A stretch of DNA of 21,683 nucleotides, taken from the NCBI GenBank assembly GCA_017608775.1, contig JAFCFF010000004.1, positions 1 to 21,683 on the forward strand, read 5' to 3'. The notes beneath the pieces were generated by a model. It ran no database searches, had not been told where the DNA came from, and saw only the letters and a list, made by a program, of their open reading frames with translations. The stretch's first letter is position 1; each line of letters starts with the position of its first letter. The stretch comes from Candidatus Iainarchaeum sp. Its GTDB lineage: Archaea > Iainarchaeota > Iainarchaeia > Iainarchaeales > JAFCFF01. Positions 7,830 to 13,611 of this stretch are shown here, piece by piece. The translations under genes were made by a program, and so were the position numbers.

Positions 7830-8495
7830 ATGATGGGAAAAGCCCTGGCCTTCTTTGACTTTGATGGAACCATAATTCATGGAAGCAGCATGGTTAGGTT
7901 TATCTTTTTTTTAATTAGAGAAGATATCATTAGTTTTTGGCACGCTTTTTTCTTGAGTTTTCCTGTTGTTATGAAATACTTGGTTTTTGGAAGGAGTGAA
8001 AAAGACCTTAAAAACATTATCAGGAAATACGCAGAGGGCCTAAAGGGCTTTAGGGTTAAAAAGCTGGAAAGGCTTGCAAGGCAGTGGTTTCTGCTTGAAA
8101 GAAATGAACTTGTTCATAAAGTTGTTAAAAGAATCAGGCAGCACAGGAAAAAAGGAGATAGGCTTGTGATAATAACTGCTGCGCCAAAGCATCTTGTTAT
8201 GCTATTTGCAAATTTTCTGGGGTTTGACGAGCTGCATGCAACCAAGTTTGGGAAAAGAAAAGGAAAGTTTACAGGAAAAACAAAGGGGAAAATCTATCTT
8301 GGAAAGGATAAAAAAAAGCTTGCAAGAGAAATAGCAAGAAAGAGAGGAGTTCCTCTAAGTCAATGTTATGCTTACGGAAACAGTTTTTACGACATGGAAA
8401 TGTTAGAGCTTGTTGGAAACTCATATGCCATTAACCCAGGCTCAAAACTGATTTTTTTGTTAAGAAAGAAAAAAAAGAAAATAATGGTTCTTTGA
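7830..8495 (+). CDS. HAD superfamily subfamily IB phosphatase
   Basis: A 221-residue cytoplasmic hydrolase of the HAD-IB (phosphoserine-phosphatase-like, TIGR01490-type) group. Motif I is 'FFDFDGTI' with the nucleophile Asp near residue 10 and the general-acid Asp two residues later. Motif II is 'VIITAAP' near residue 112, and the late acidic motif is 'YGNSFYDMEML' near residue 190. The helical cap between motifs I and II contains a hydrophobic stretch ('IISFWHAFFLSFPVVMKYLV'), also seen in this subfamily and compatible with acting near membrane lipids. The substrate cannot be read from the sequence; phosphoserine or a lipid phosphate are candidates. There are tandem ATGs at 7830 and 7833, and no clear SD. 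The C-terminus is a Lys-rich tail. Confidence 0.85.
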   Translation: MMGKALAFFDFDGTIIHGSSMVRFIFFLIREDIISFWHAFFLSFPVVMKYLVFGRSEKDLKNIIRKYAEGLKGFRVKKLERLARQWFLLERNELVHKVVKRIRQHRKKGDRLVIITAAPKHLVMLFANFLGFDELHATKFGKRKGKFTGKTKGKIYLGKDKKKLAREIARKRGVPLSQCYAYGNSFYDMEMLELVGNSYAINPGSKLIFLLRKKKKKIMVL

Positions 8496-8512
8496 GGACT
8501 GGTCTTTGGTGT

Positions 8513-9481
8513 TTAGTCAACAAAGCCCCTAAAAACCAGTGTTCCTGAGTAGTTTCCGTCGTTTGTTCCTGCTGGAATGTCAACAAAAAAGCAAATCAGG
8601 TCTTCTGAGCTGGATCTTACCAGTGTTTTTTCAAAGGGAGAGGCATATATAAAGGAAGTGTCTCCTCCTGTCCCGCAGTTTGTGTTTGTTGTGTCATAAA
8701 GCTCAAAGCTTGTGTCTGGTATGTAGTTTAGGTCAGAGCTAAACTTTTTTGTAAATAAAGAAAGGTCGAAGTCAAAGTTTCCCTTATGCAGGACTGTTAC
8801 TCCTGAGTTGTTGTTGTCCGTGGAGCCGTTGTTGTCGCTACAAACAAACACAACGTTTTCATCACCAGCGCTTCCTGAGAAGTTGCAGTCATAAACCTGG
8901 TCAAGCGTAATCCCTCCTACCTTCTTGACTTCATAAATTCCTGAGTTTTCTATGTCTTGTCCGCTGGAATCGTCGGTTGCGTTAACGTCACAAACAAGAC
9001 CATAGGAAGAGGAAACTGAATACTTAAACCTAACAGGCAGAGTAAAGGCACAGCTGTAAACTCCATCAGAATCATTGCCATCCCAGGTAACAGAGGCGTT
9101 GTTTTCAGTACAGCTTCCTGAGAAGTTGGTGTTTACACAGTCATCTCCCTCAGAGGAACAGCCAGAATATGTTGCATAGACTTGGTTTTGCCTGCACTGA
9201 AAACTCACTGTGTTTAAATCACTTATTCCCTCCTCGTCTGAAACGTTTACCTTCAAATAAAAAGTCTCAAGACCAGGGATAACAAAGCTTTTATTTGTGT
9301 CTGAGGAGGAGTTTGTTGCAACAAGGATTGAGTCTATCTCGGGAGCAGCTGTGACTGTTCCCTCAACAGAAACATTTGTGTCTGATGCTTTATAATCAAG
9401 GAAAAAAGAAAACATGGAAAGAAAAAGCAACAAAACCAGGAAAAGCTGAAAAATAAAATTTCTTTCTTTCCCTGCCTGCAT
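8513..9481 (-). CDS. Secreted or membrane-anchored surface protein, sequon-rich
   Basis: A 322-residue exported protein without a recognised family. Residues 1-10 are polar and basic, followed by a hydrophobic helix of about 20 residues (about 10-28, 'FIFQLFLVLLLFLSMFSFFL') that acts as signal peptide or anchor. The rest is Ser/Thr/Asn/Asp-rich with 12 N-x-S/T sequons by my count, as in N-glycosylated archaeal surface proteins. It also has ten cysteines, suggesting disulfides outside the cell. 'LKVNVSDEEGISDLNTVSF' and the alternating pattern suggest beta-sandwich (Ig-like) domains. It converges on the HAD gene with 17 bp between stops. ATG 9481 lies about 24 bp from a TATA element shared with the COG2426 gene. 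It may be an S-layer-associated protein or adhesin; the partner is unknown. Confidence 0.8.
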   Translation of the reverse strand: MQAGKERNFIFQLFLVLLLFLSMFSFFLDYKASDTNVSVEGTVTAAPEIDSILVATNSSSDTNKSFVIPGLETFYLKVNVSDEEGISDLNTVSFQCRQNQVYATYSGCSSEGDDCVNTNFSGSCTENNASVTWDGNDSDGVYSCAFTLPVRFKYSVSSSYGLVCDVNATDDSSGQDIENSGIYEVKKVGGITLDQVYDCNFSGSAGDENVVFVCSDNNGSTDNNNSGVTVLHKGNFDFDLSLFTKKFSSDLNYIPDTSFELYDTTNTNCGTGGDTSFIYASPFEKTLVRSSSEDLICFFVDIPAGTNDGNYSGTLVFRGFVD

Positions 9482-9502
9482 GAGAAAAAAAGGAATTAGA
9501 AA

Positions 9503-9511
9503 TTTTTAAAC
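9503..9511. promoter_or_regulatory. Shared TATA element between surface-protein and COG2426 genes
   Basis: TTTTTAAAC (reverse complement GTTTAAAAA) is centred near 9506 in a 49-bp divergent gap. It lies about 25 bp from both the minus-strand ATG (9481) and the plus-strand ATG (9531), the distance expected for leaderless transcription in both directions. Confidence 0.55.
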
Positions 9512-9530
9512 TTAATTATGTTGTAGTATT

Positions 9531-9989
9531 ATGCTTGTTTCCCTTGTTGTTGGGTTGTTGAAAAACATTTATTTTCTTGTTTTCCTAACAACGTTTGTTC
9601 CCTGGGTTGAGCTGAGAGGTAGCATTCCACTAGGAATCTGTCTTGGTGGAAACAGCTTGCTTGTTTTTACTATCGCTTTGTTAACAAATTTTTTTCTTGC
9701 TGCGATTCTCCTTCTTGTTTTGAAGTTCCTTTTTGATTTTCTGAAAAGATTTCATCTTTTTTCCAAGTATTTGAAAAAAAGAGAGAAGTTCGCAAAGAAG
9801 ATAGAACCATATGGCCTAGTTGGTCTTTTTGTTTTTGTTTCCTTGCCCTTACCAGGAAGCGGGGCATACTCGGGAGTTATTCTGTTAAAGCTTTTAGGGT
9901 TTAACGAAAAGAAGGGATTCTTGGCTATATGTCTTGGCCTCTTAACAGCGGGAATTCTTGTTCTTCTTTTAACTAAGAGAATTTGCTAA
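9531..9989 (+). CDS. COG2426 family small membrane protein
   Basis: A 152-residue integral membrane protein of the COG2426/PF06695 family, often labelled 'putative small multi-drug export protein'; transport activity is not established for the family as far as I know. Diagnostic phrases are 'VPWVELRGSIPLGI' near residue 24 and 'PLPGSGAYSGVI' near residue 106, both re-entrant or loop motifs of the family. Hydrophobic segments flank them at about 4-22, 40-68, 93-118 and 128-148. A basic cytoplasmic loop ('KYLKKREKFAKKIE') sits in the middle. ATG 9531 is about 25 bp from the TATA element, so the mRNA is probably leaderless. It is divergent from the surface-protein gene and they may be co-expressed. 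Confidence 0.85.
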   Translation: MLVSLVVGLLKNIYFLVFLTTFVPWVELRGSIPLGICLGGNSLLVFTIALLTNFFLAAILLLVLKFLFDFLKRFHLFSKYLKKREKFAKKIEPYGLVGLFVFVSLPLPGSGAYSGVILLKLLGFNEKKGFLAICLGLLTAGILVLLLTKRIC

Positions 9990-10050
9990 AGAAAAAAATT
10001 AGGCTTTCAATGGAAAACAAGGGCATAATTTCTATTTATAAGCCAAACCT

Positions 10051-10060
10051 TAAATTAAAA
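10051..10060 (+). promoter_or_regulatory. Candidate TATA element for the PIN-domain gene
   Basis: TAAATTAAAA is centred about 28 bp before ATG 10084. The rest of the 94-bp gap (9990-10083) contains only AT-rich sequence with a second TATA-like string (TTTATA, 10034-10039). No SD precedes the ATG, consistent with a leaderless mRNA. Confidence 0.45.
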
Positions 10061-10083
10061 ATTAAAAGCCAGAGACAAAAACA

Positions 10084-10527
10084 ATGTCAAAACAAATAAG
10101 ATTTGGAAAAAGAAAGAGGGTTTATTTGGATTCAAATGTTTTTATTTCTTTGATCAATAAAGAAATTGGTAGAGAGTTTAGGGGGTTGTTTGTAGAAGCT
10201 GAGTTATTTATTGAACGAATCAAAGAACAAAGGCATATTTTAGTATTGTCTGAATGGTTTTTCAAAGAAATAGAACAAACAACACACATTAGAAAGGAAG
10301 AAATATTAAAATACTTTAAAAACCTGAATATTAAAACAGAAGTTGTTAAGGAAGAGGAAAAACTCCCAATAAAAAAATTCGAAAAAAGGGGAATTCCTTT
10401 TCCAGATGCCTTACATCTAGCAATTGCAGTAAAACAAAAATGTGACTGTGTTGTAACTTTTAACGTAAAAGATTTTGAAATGGGAAAAAATAAAATGGAA
10501 ATAATTGAACCTTTAGAGTTTATATAA
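10084..10527 (+). CDS. PIN-domain ribonuclease, probable toxin
   Basis: A 147-residue PIN-domain protein; the family uses a Mg2+/Mn2+ site of conserved acids to cut RNA and is common as VapC-type toxin. The acids visible are Asp in 'VYLDSNVF' (about residue 16), Glu in 'LSEWFFKE' (about 57), Asp in 'FPDALHLA' (about 108) and Asp in 'TFNVKDF' (about 130). The family length is normal, so it looks intact. It faces the ribbon-helix-helix gene tail to tail, with stop codons overlapping by 8 bp inside a 10-bp palindrome. This is unlike usual VapBC operons, where antitoxin precedes toxin on the same strand. It has its own promoter. A toxin role is inferred from the neighbour; a housekeeping RNA-processing PIN is the alternative. 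Confidence 0.85.
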   Translation: MSKQIRFGKRKRVYLDSNVFISLINKEIGREFRGLFVEAELFIERIKEQRHILVLSEWFFKEIEQTTHIRKEEILKYFKNLNIKTEVVKEEEKLPIKKFEKRGIPFPDALHLAIAVKQKCDCVVTFNVKDFEMGKNKMEIIEPLEFI

Positions 10528-10804
10528 ATCCTTTTTCTTTAGCAAACGCTCTAGCAAGTTTTTCTCTTTCTTTTTTTGAAAGCAAGTCTCCTTTATAGCC
10601 ACGCTTTCTTGCTTTTTCCCCAAGTTTTTTTGATTCCATATCAATCTTTTTTAAATTTTCATTTAACTTAATAAGTTCTACAAGGTTTTTTCTAATTGCA
10701 TCTTTCATAAACTCGCTTCTTGAGGAATATAGCCCAGAAGAAGAAATAAGCTTGTCAATAACTTTAACATAATCCTTGTCAATGGCAACAGATAACATTT
10801 TCAT
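10520..10804 (-). CDS. Ribbon-helix-helix DNA-binding protein, probable antitoxin
   Basis: A 94-residue protein. The N-terminal 45 residues show the RHH (CopG/Arc) layout: a short beta strand ('MLSVAIDKDYVKVID'), then helices around 'SSRSEFMKDAIRKNLVEL'. The remaining basic, helical part ('KKLGEKARKRGYKGDLLSKK') could bind and neutralise a partner, as VapB tails do. ATG 10804 is preceded by AGAGGGATTTTT, a plausible SD at 7 nt; a second ATG at 10798 is less well spaced. Upstream, two TATTAATA palindromes one helical turn apart make a likely autoregulatory operator. Its cognate target is probably the convergent PIN gene, with which it shares the C-terminal residues Phe-Ile because the overlap is palindromic. 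Confidence 0.8.
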   Translation of the reverse strand: MKMLSVAIDKDYVKVIDKLISSSGLYSSRSEFMKDAIRKNLVELIKLNENLKKIDMESKKLGEKARKRGYKGDLLSKKEREKLARAFAKEKGFI

Positions 10805-10823
10805 AAAAATCCCTCTTAATAAT

Positions 10824-10844
10824 ATATTAATAACATATTAATAA
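10824..10844 (-). promoter_or_regulatory. Putative RHH operator: two TATTAATA palindromes 11 bp apart
   Basis: ATATTAATAA occurs at 10824-10833 and again at 10835-10844. Each contains the perfect 8-bp palindrome TATTAATA (10825-10832 and 10836-10843), with centres exactly 11 bp apart. RHH dimers typically bind tandem sites about one helical turn apart. The sites lie 20-40 bp upstream of the RHH start, where its TATA box would be, so binding should repress its own gene. The rest of the 95-bp gap (10805-10899) is AT-rich with nothing else I recognise. Confidence 0.5.
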
Positions 10845-10899
10845 AAACTATTTAAATGTTTTGTTTATCTTAACAGTCACTATATTAAAAAATTATAAA

Positions 10900-11607
10900 C
10901 TAATAAACAGGAAGGAACAAAGCAATCGAGAAAAGAAGGCCAGCTATTGGCAGAGTTATGTTGTCCTCCAGGGGAAAAAGCTCTACAAGATAGCAAAGTG
11001 AAAAAACCAGGGTTCTTGCTATAAGGAAAAAAGAGGATTGTTTGAAAAAGAGAAACACAAAAAACAAGGCAAATAAAAAAGTTGCAATAAAACCAGCTGT
11101 TGTCCCCACAAGAGTTATTCCCTTTCTTAGATATATTTTCCCAAAGTAAATTCCAAAAATTGTTGAAAACATGTCCCCGAATATCAGCGGCGTTAAGGCA
11201 AACAGAAAGAAAAACATCGGCAGGTCAAAGGCAAATATAACTAGGGAGACAATAAAGACCCCAGCAACATAGGCAAACGCGCCCTTTCCTACAACCTGAA
11301 CATCCTCTCTCTCAAAGTTTTTAAGAAAAAAACTAAGTGGGTAAACTTTGTAAAGTTTATCAAGATATGATAAAGACAAAAAATAAACAAGAAGAACAAA
11401 GGCTAGAAATACCGTAAAAACAAAGTTTCCTAAAACCAGAAAAAGAAATATAAAAAACAAGCCAAGCAATATATGAAAAGTTTGTCTCTTGAGCTCTAAA
11501 ACAATTCTTTTTTTAGTCTGTTTTCTTCTTTCTTTTTTTACAACATGATAAGGACTAAAAAAATCCAAATCAATTATATCTTTTCTTTTTGATTTTAGGT
11601 TACTCAT
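10900..11607 (-). CDS. Membrane kinase/cytidylyltransferase-like protein (Sec59/COG0170 family)
   Basis: A 235-residue polytopic membrane protein of the dolichol/diacylglycerol/phytol kinase superfamily (COG0170), which uses CTP to phosphorylate lipid alcohols. Family signatures are 'ELKRQTFHILLGL' at the start of the first membrane helix (about residue 38), 'FGDMFSTIFGIYFGK' (about 143), 'GTTAGFIATFL' (about 168) and the C-terminal 'VELFPLEDNITLPIAG'. About seven hydrophobic helices follow a basic cytoplasmic N-terminus of about 37 residues. A likely role is archaeal prenyl-lipid or dolichol phosphate metabolism, but the substrate is not determinable. It overlaps the end of the fibrillarin gene by 8 nt (ATGAGTAA), so the three genes nop5, flpA and this one form one operon. 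Confidence 0.82.
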   Translation of the reverse strand: MSNLKSKRKDIIDLDFFSPYHVVKKERRKQTKKRIVLELKRQTFHILLGLFFIFLFLVLGNFVFTVFLAFVLLVYFLSLSYLDKLYKVYPLSFFLKNFEREDVQVVGKGAFAYVAGVFIVSLVIFAFDLPMFFFLFALTPLIFGDMFSTIFGIYFGKIYLRKGITLVGTTAGFIATFLFALFFVFLFFKQSSFFLIARTLVFSLCYLVELFPLEDNITLPIAGLLFSIALFLPVY

Positions 11608-12214
11608 TTCTCATCACAACAAAGCTATGGTCTTTTGAATATGGGCTAAGAAAAATAACCTCCAAAACATTAAATTCTTTTCTTAGGGGCTTAAGCGCGG
11701 CTTTTGTTAGTTTTTTTACGTCTTGTTTTGGGCTTATGCTTCTTGCCTTAAGGACAAGTAAGGCATATCCTTTTTTCCTCAAAAATTTCTTGTTTTTCAA
11801 GAATATTGAAACCTGGTCTTTTTGGGCAATATCCTGGTAGATAACATCAAACTTTATTTTTTTTATGTCTTCTGGATATTTTTCAGGAAAGCTGGCGTTT
11901 GCAAGTAATGGAATTAGGTTTTCTCTTTCTCCTGCCTTTTTAAGAAACTCATGCATCGCCATAAAGGAAACATCGACCCCTACCAAAAACCCATTTTCAA
12001 GCATGTCAGAAACATGGCTTGGTGTTGTTCCCTCGCCTGTGCCAAGATAAAGAACCCTGCTTTTCCTAGAAAATGGCCATGTTTTCAGTCCTATTAGTAT
12101 TGCTGCTGCTAACTTGCTTTTGTATGGGTTCCAATATCTTAGGTCCTTTGTTTTCAAGTCTTTTGTATAAAGCTTTCCGTTGTTCTTGAAAACTCCTGGA
12201 AAAACCTCTTCCAT
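11600..12214 (-). CDS. flpA: Fibrillarin-like rRNA/tRNA 2'-O-methyltransferase
   Basis: The SAM-dependent methyltransferase of C/D sRNP particles, which methylates ribose 2'-OH of rRNA and tRNA under guide RNA. About 204 residues. Motifs: 'RYWNPYKSKLAAAI', the SAM-binding loop 'YLGTGEGTTPSHVSDML', 'DVIYQDIAQKDQ' with the conserved Asp, 'LVLKARSIS' with the catalytic Lys, and 'YSKDHSFVV'. The SAM loop reads GTGEGTT where most archaea have GxxSGTT or GASAGTT. The frame extends to 12271, but ATG 12214 is preferred: it follows GGTGAT, an SD that contains the nop5 stop codon, and 'MEEVFPGVF' matches the usual N-terminus. Its usual partner Nop5 is encoded just upstream but lacks the domain that normally binds fibrillarin. 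Confidence 0.93.
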   Translation of the reverse strand: MEEVFPGVFKNNGKLYTKDLKTKDLRYWNPYKSKLAAAILIGLKTWPFSRKSRVLYLGTGEGTTPSHVSDMLENGFLVGVDVSFMAMHEFLKKAGERENLIPLLANASFPEKYPEDIKKIKFDVIYQDIAQKDQVSIFLKNKKFLRKKGYALLVLKARSISPKQDVKKLTKAALKPLRKEFNVLEVIFLSPYSKDHSFVVMRNE

Positions 12215-12218
12215 GAAA

Positions 12219-12875
12219 TCACCTTTTAGCTTGGTTTTTGAGCTGTCTATATCTTTTTTCTGCCTTTTCAATAAGTTTTTTGTTCAGCTGTTTTCCTGCT
12301 AAGTCAAGCCTTGACGCCAACGCGGTCAAAGAAGCCAAGGATCTTGCCATTTTTCCTCTTTGTTTTTTTGGTAGGGAAGAAACCATTGGATGGTAAAAAA
12401 TTATCCCGTGTTTTGGTGGCTTTGTTCTTTTTTTCAAATGTAAAAACAAAAGCCTCTCGGCTCCCAGAACCTGTATTGTTGAGCTTGGAAGGCTTGCTAA
12501 CTTGCCCAGGCTGCCTGCCGTGTAAAGAAACCTGGCGGCAAGCTTCTCTCCCAAAAGAGCTGAGAGATTTGGATATGACTTCATTTTTTCCTTTATATAT
12601 TTGTCTAGGTTTTTCTCTAACAAAAGAAAGGAGTTTGAGCCCTTCTTTACCTCCTCCAGAATTTTCTCTGAGACCTTGTCTTTGTTTTTCATCAGGCCCA
12701 GAGCTTCCTCAAAGCCTTTTTTTACCTCATCAAAGGTGTTTTTATTCCTCTCAACAAACTCTTTTATTGAAAAAGCCCTTATAACAAGAAAATCCTCCTT
12801 GATGCTTTCTGATATCTTTTCTTTTGTTTCATCAATAAGTTTTTTTCTGAGTTTTTTCAGATCTGCTTCAGACAT
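12219..12875 (-). CDS. Nop5 (Nop56/58-like) core protein, lacking N-terminal domain
   Basis: The scaffold of archaeal C/D (and related) RNPs, binding the L7Ae-kink-turn complex through its Nop domain and fibrillarin through its N-terminal domain. The Nop domain is clear: 'NLSALLGEKLAARFLYTAGS', 'LPSSTIQVLGAERLLFLHL', 'PPKHGIIFYHP', and a C-terminal 'QRGKMARSLASLTALASRLD'. The protein is only 218 residues (typical archaeal length about 370-400). It begins at the segment 'LRKKLIDETKEKISESIKED', which in other Nop5 proteins comes after the roughly 110-residue fibrillarin-binding domain. The coiled-coil part is also short. No in-frame N-terminal piece lies upstream: 52 bp further on is a divergent gene. 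ATG 12875 is 26 bp from a TATA-like element. Confidence 0.9.
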   Translation of the reverse strand: MSEADLKKLRKKLIDETKEKISESIKEDFLVIRAFSIKEFVERNKNTFDEVKKGFEEALGLMKNKDKVSEKILEEVKKGSNSFLLLEKNLDKYIKEKMKSYPNLSALLGEKLAARFLYTAGSLGKLASLPSSTIQVLGAERLLFLHLKKRTKPPKHGIIFYHPMVSSLPKKQRGKMARSLASLTALASRLDLAGKQLNKKLIEKAEKRYRQLKNQAKR

Positions 12876-12896
12876 AGAAATAAAACTTAAAGAAAG

Positions 12897-12905
12897 AATT
12901 AAAAA
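12897..12905. promoter_or_regulatory. Shared TATA-like element between nop5 and the 187-residue gene
   Basis: AATTAAAAA, centred at 12901, is exactly 26 bp from both ATG 12875 (minus) and ATG 12927 (plus) in a 51-bp divergent gap. This fits leaderless transcription both ways. Confidence 0.5.
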
Positions 12906-12926
12906 GCATTTAATTTATGTTTTAAC

Positions 12927-13490
12927 ATGCCTGAGAGATTTTTAAGGGAAAAAATAAGTAGAATAAACAAACAGAGAAAAGCATTTTTAGAAGACGCCAC
13001 AGTAAGAAGAAAGCTAGTTTCAGAATTTAAAGAAGCATGGGAAAAAACCAAGGCAGTGATGGAAGTAGAAAAAGAGGATTTTGTGATTGGGTTCCTAACC
13101 AAGATAATAAATGAAAAAAGAGTAAAAAACGAGGAAATAGATCACCTAGCTTTTCTTTTTATTCATTTTTCAGAACACTGTGTTGAGAAAACTCCTTTCT
13201 TGATAATGCAGGAGATTTCTTCCCTGATAAGACAGGCACTAAGAAAACAAAATATGAGAATTGTGTTTCTGGGCTTGGATTTTATCCAGAGGCATGTTTC
13301 GTTGATATTAAACAAAAGAGACAAGTTTACACCGAACTATGTTTTAGGAACACTAGAAGAGATTTTAAAAACACAAGAAAAAGAAAGTAAAGCTAGTAAG
13401 GCGGCAAGAAACATTCTAAGAACAATAGTCGAGAAAAAGATGGAAAAAGACCGTATATATAAAAAGACACAGGAACTTCTAGAAGGCTAA
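12927..13490 (+). CDS. Unknown all-helical protein, divergent from nop5
   Basis: I do not recognise this protein of 187 residues. It is Lys/Glu-rich and predicted all-alpha, with no cysteines in motif spacing, no signal peptide and no membrane segment. The central part ('EEIDHLAFLFIHFSEHCVE', then 'MQEISSLIRQALRKQNMRIV') and the C-terminal third ('NYVLGTLEEILKTQEKE...') show the amphipathic helix-pair look of HEAT-like folds, but no repeat can be demonstrated. It shares a promoter gap with nop5 and lies 48 bp before the tRNA pair, so a role in RNA metabolism is possible by context only. The start ATG 12927 is 26 bp after the TATA-like centre, without an SD. Confidence 0.75.
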   Translation: MPERFLREKISRINKQRKAFLEDATVRRKLVSEFKEAWEKTKAVMEVEKEDFVIGFLTKIINEKRVKNEEIDHLAFLFIHFSEHCVEKTPFLIMQEISSLIRQALRKQNMRIVFLGLDFIQRHVSLILNKRDKFTPNYVLGTLEEILKTQEKESKASKAARNILRTIVEKKMEKDRIYKKTQELLEG

Positions 13491-13507
13491 TTTGAAATAA
13501 GAAAGAG

Positions 13508-13516
13508 TTTTTTACT
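13508..13516 (+). promoter_or_regulatory. Candidate TATA element for the tRNA pair
   Basis: TTTTTTACT, centred about 26 bp before the first base of tRNA-Thr, in the 48-bp gap between the helical-protein gene and the tRNAs. It fits a transcript starting at or next to the mature 5' end. Confidence 0.4.
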
Positions 13517-13538
13517 TTTCCTTTTACGTTTTTATTGT

Positions 13539-13611
13539 GCCCCGGTAGCATAACTGGAAATGCAGCGCTCTCGTAAAGCGCAGAGTAAGGGTTCGAGTCC
13601 CTTCCGGGGCT
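13539..13611 (+). tRNA. tRNA-Thr(CGU)
   Basis: The full cloverleaf can be folded: acceptor GCCCCGG/CCGGGGC (13539-13545 with 13604-13610), D stem GCAT/ATGC, and anticodon stem GCGCT/AGCGC with loop CTCGTAA, giving anticodon CGU at 13572-13574. A 5-nt variable loop and T stem AAGGG/CCCTT with loop TTCGAGT complete it. The discriminator is T at 13611, as expected of archaeal tRNA-Thr. CCA is not encoded and there is no intron. It reads ACG codons. The next tRNA starts at the very next base. Confidence 0.95.

Noticed and set aside
12215..12271. Upstream extension of fibrillarin to ATG 12271
   Set aside because: ATG 12214 has the SD GGTGAT and gives the normal family N-terminus; the extension would overlap nop5 by 53 bp and is Lys-rich without homologous pattern.
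12311..12784. Plus-strand open frame of 157 codons antisense to nop5
   Set aside because: It lies fully inside the well-supported nop5 gene; composition is Ser/Leu/Phe/Lys-rich as expected of an antisense shadow and it has no motif or promoter.
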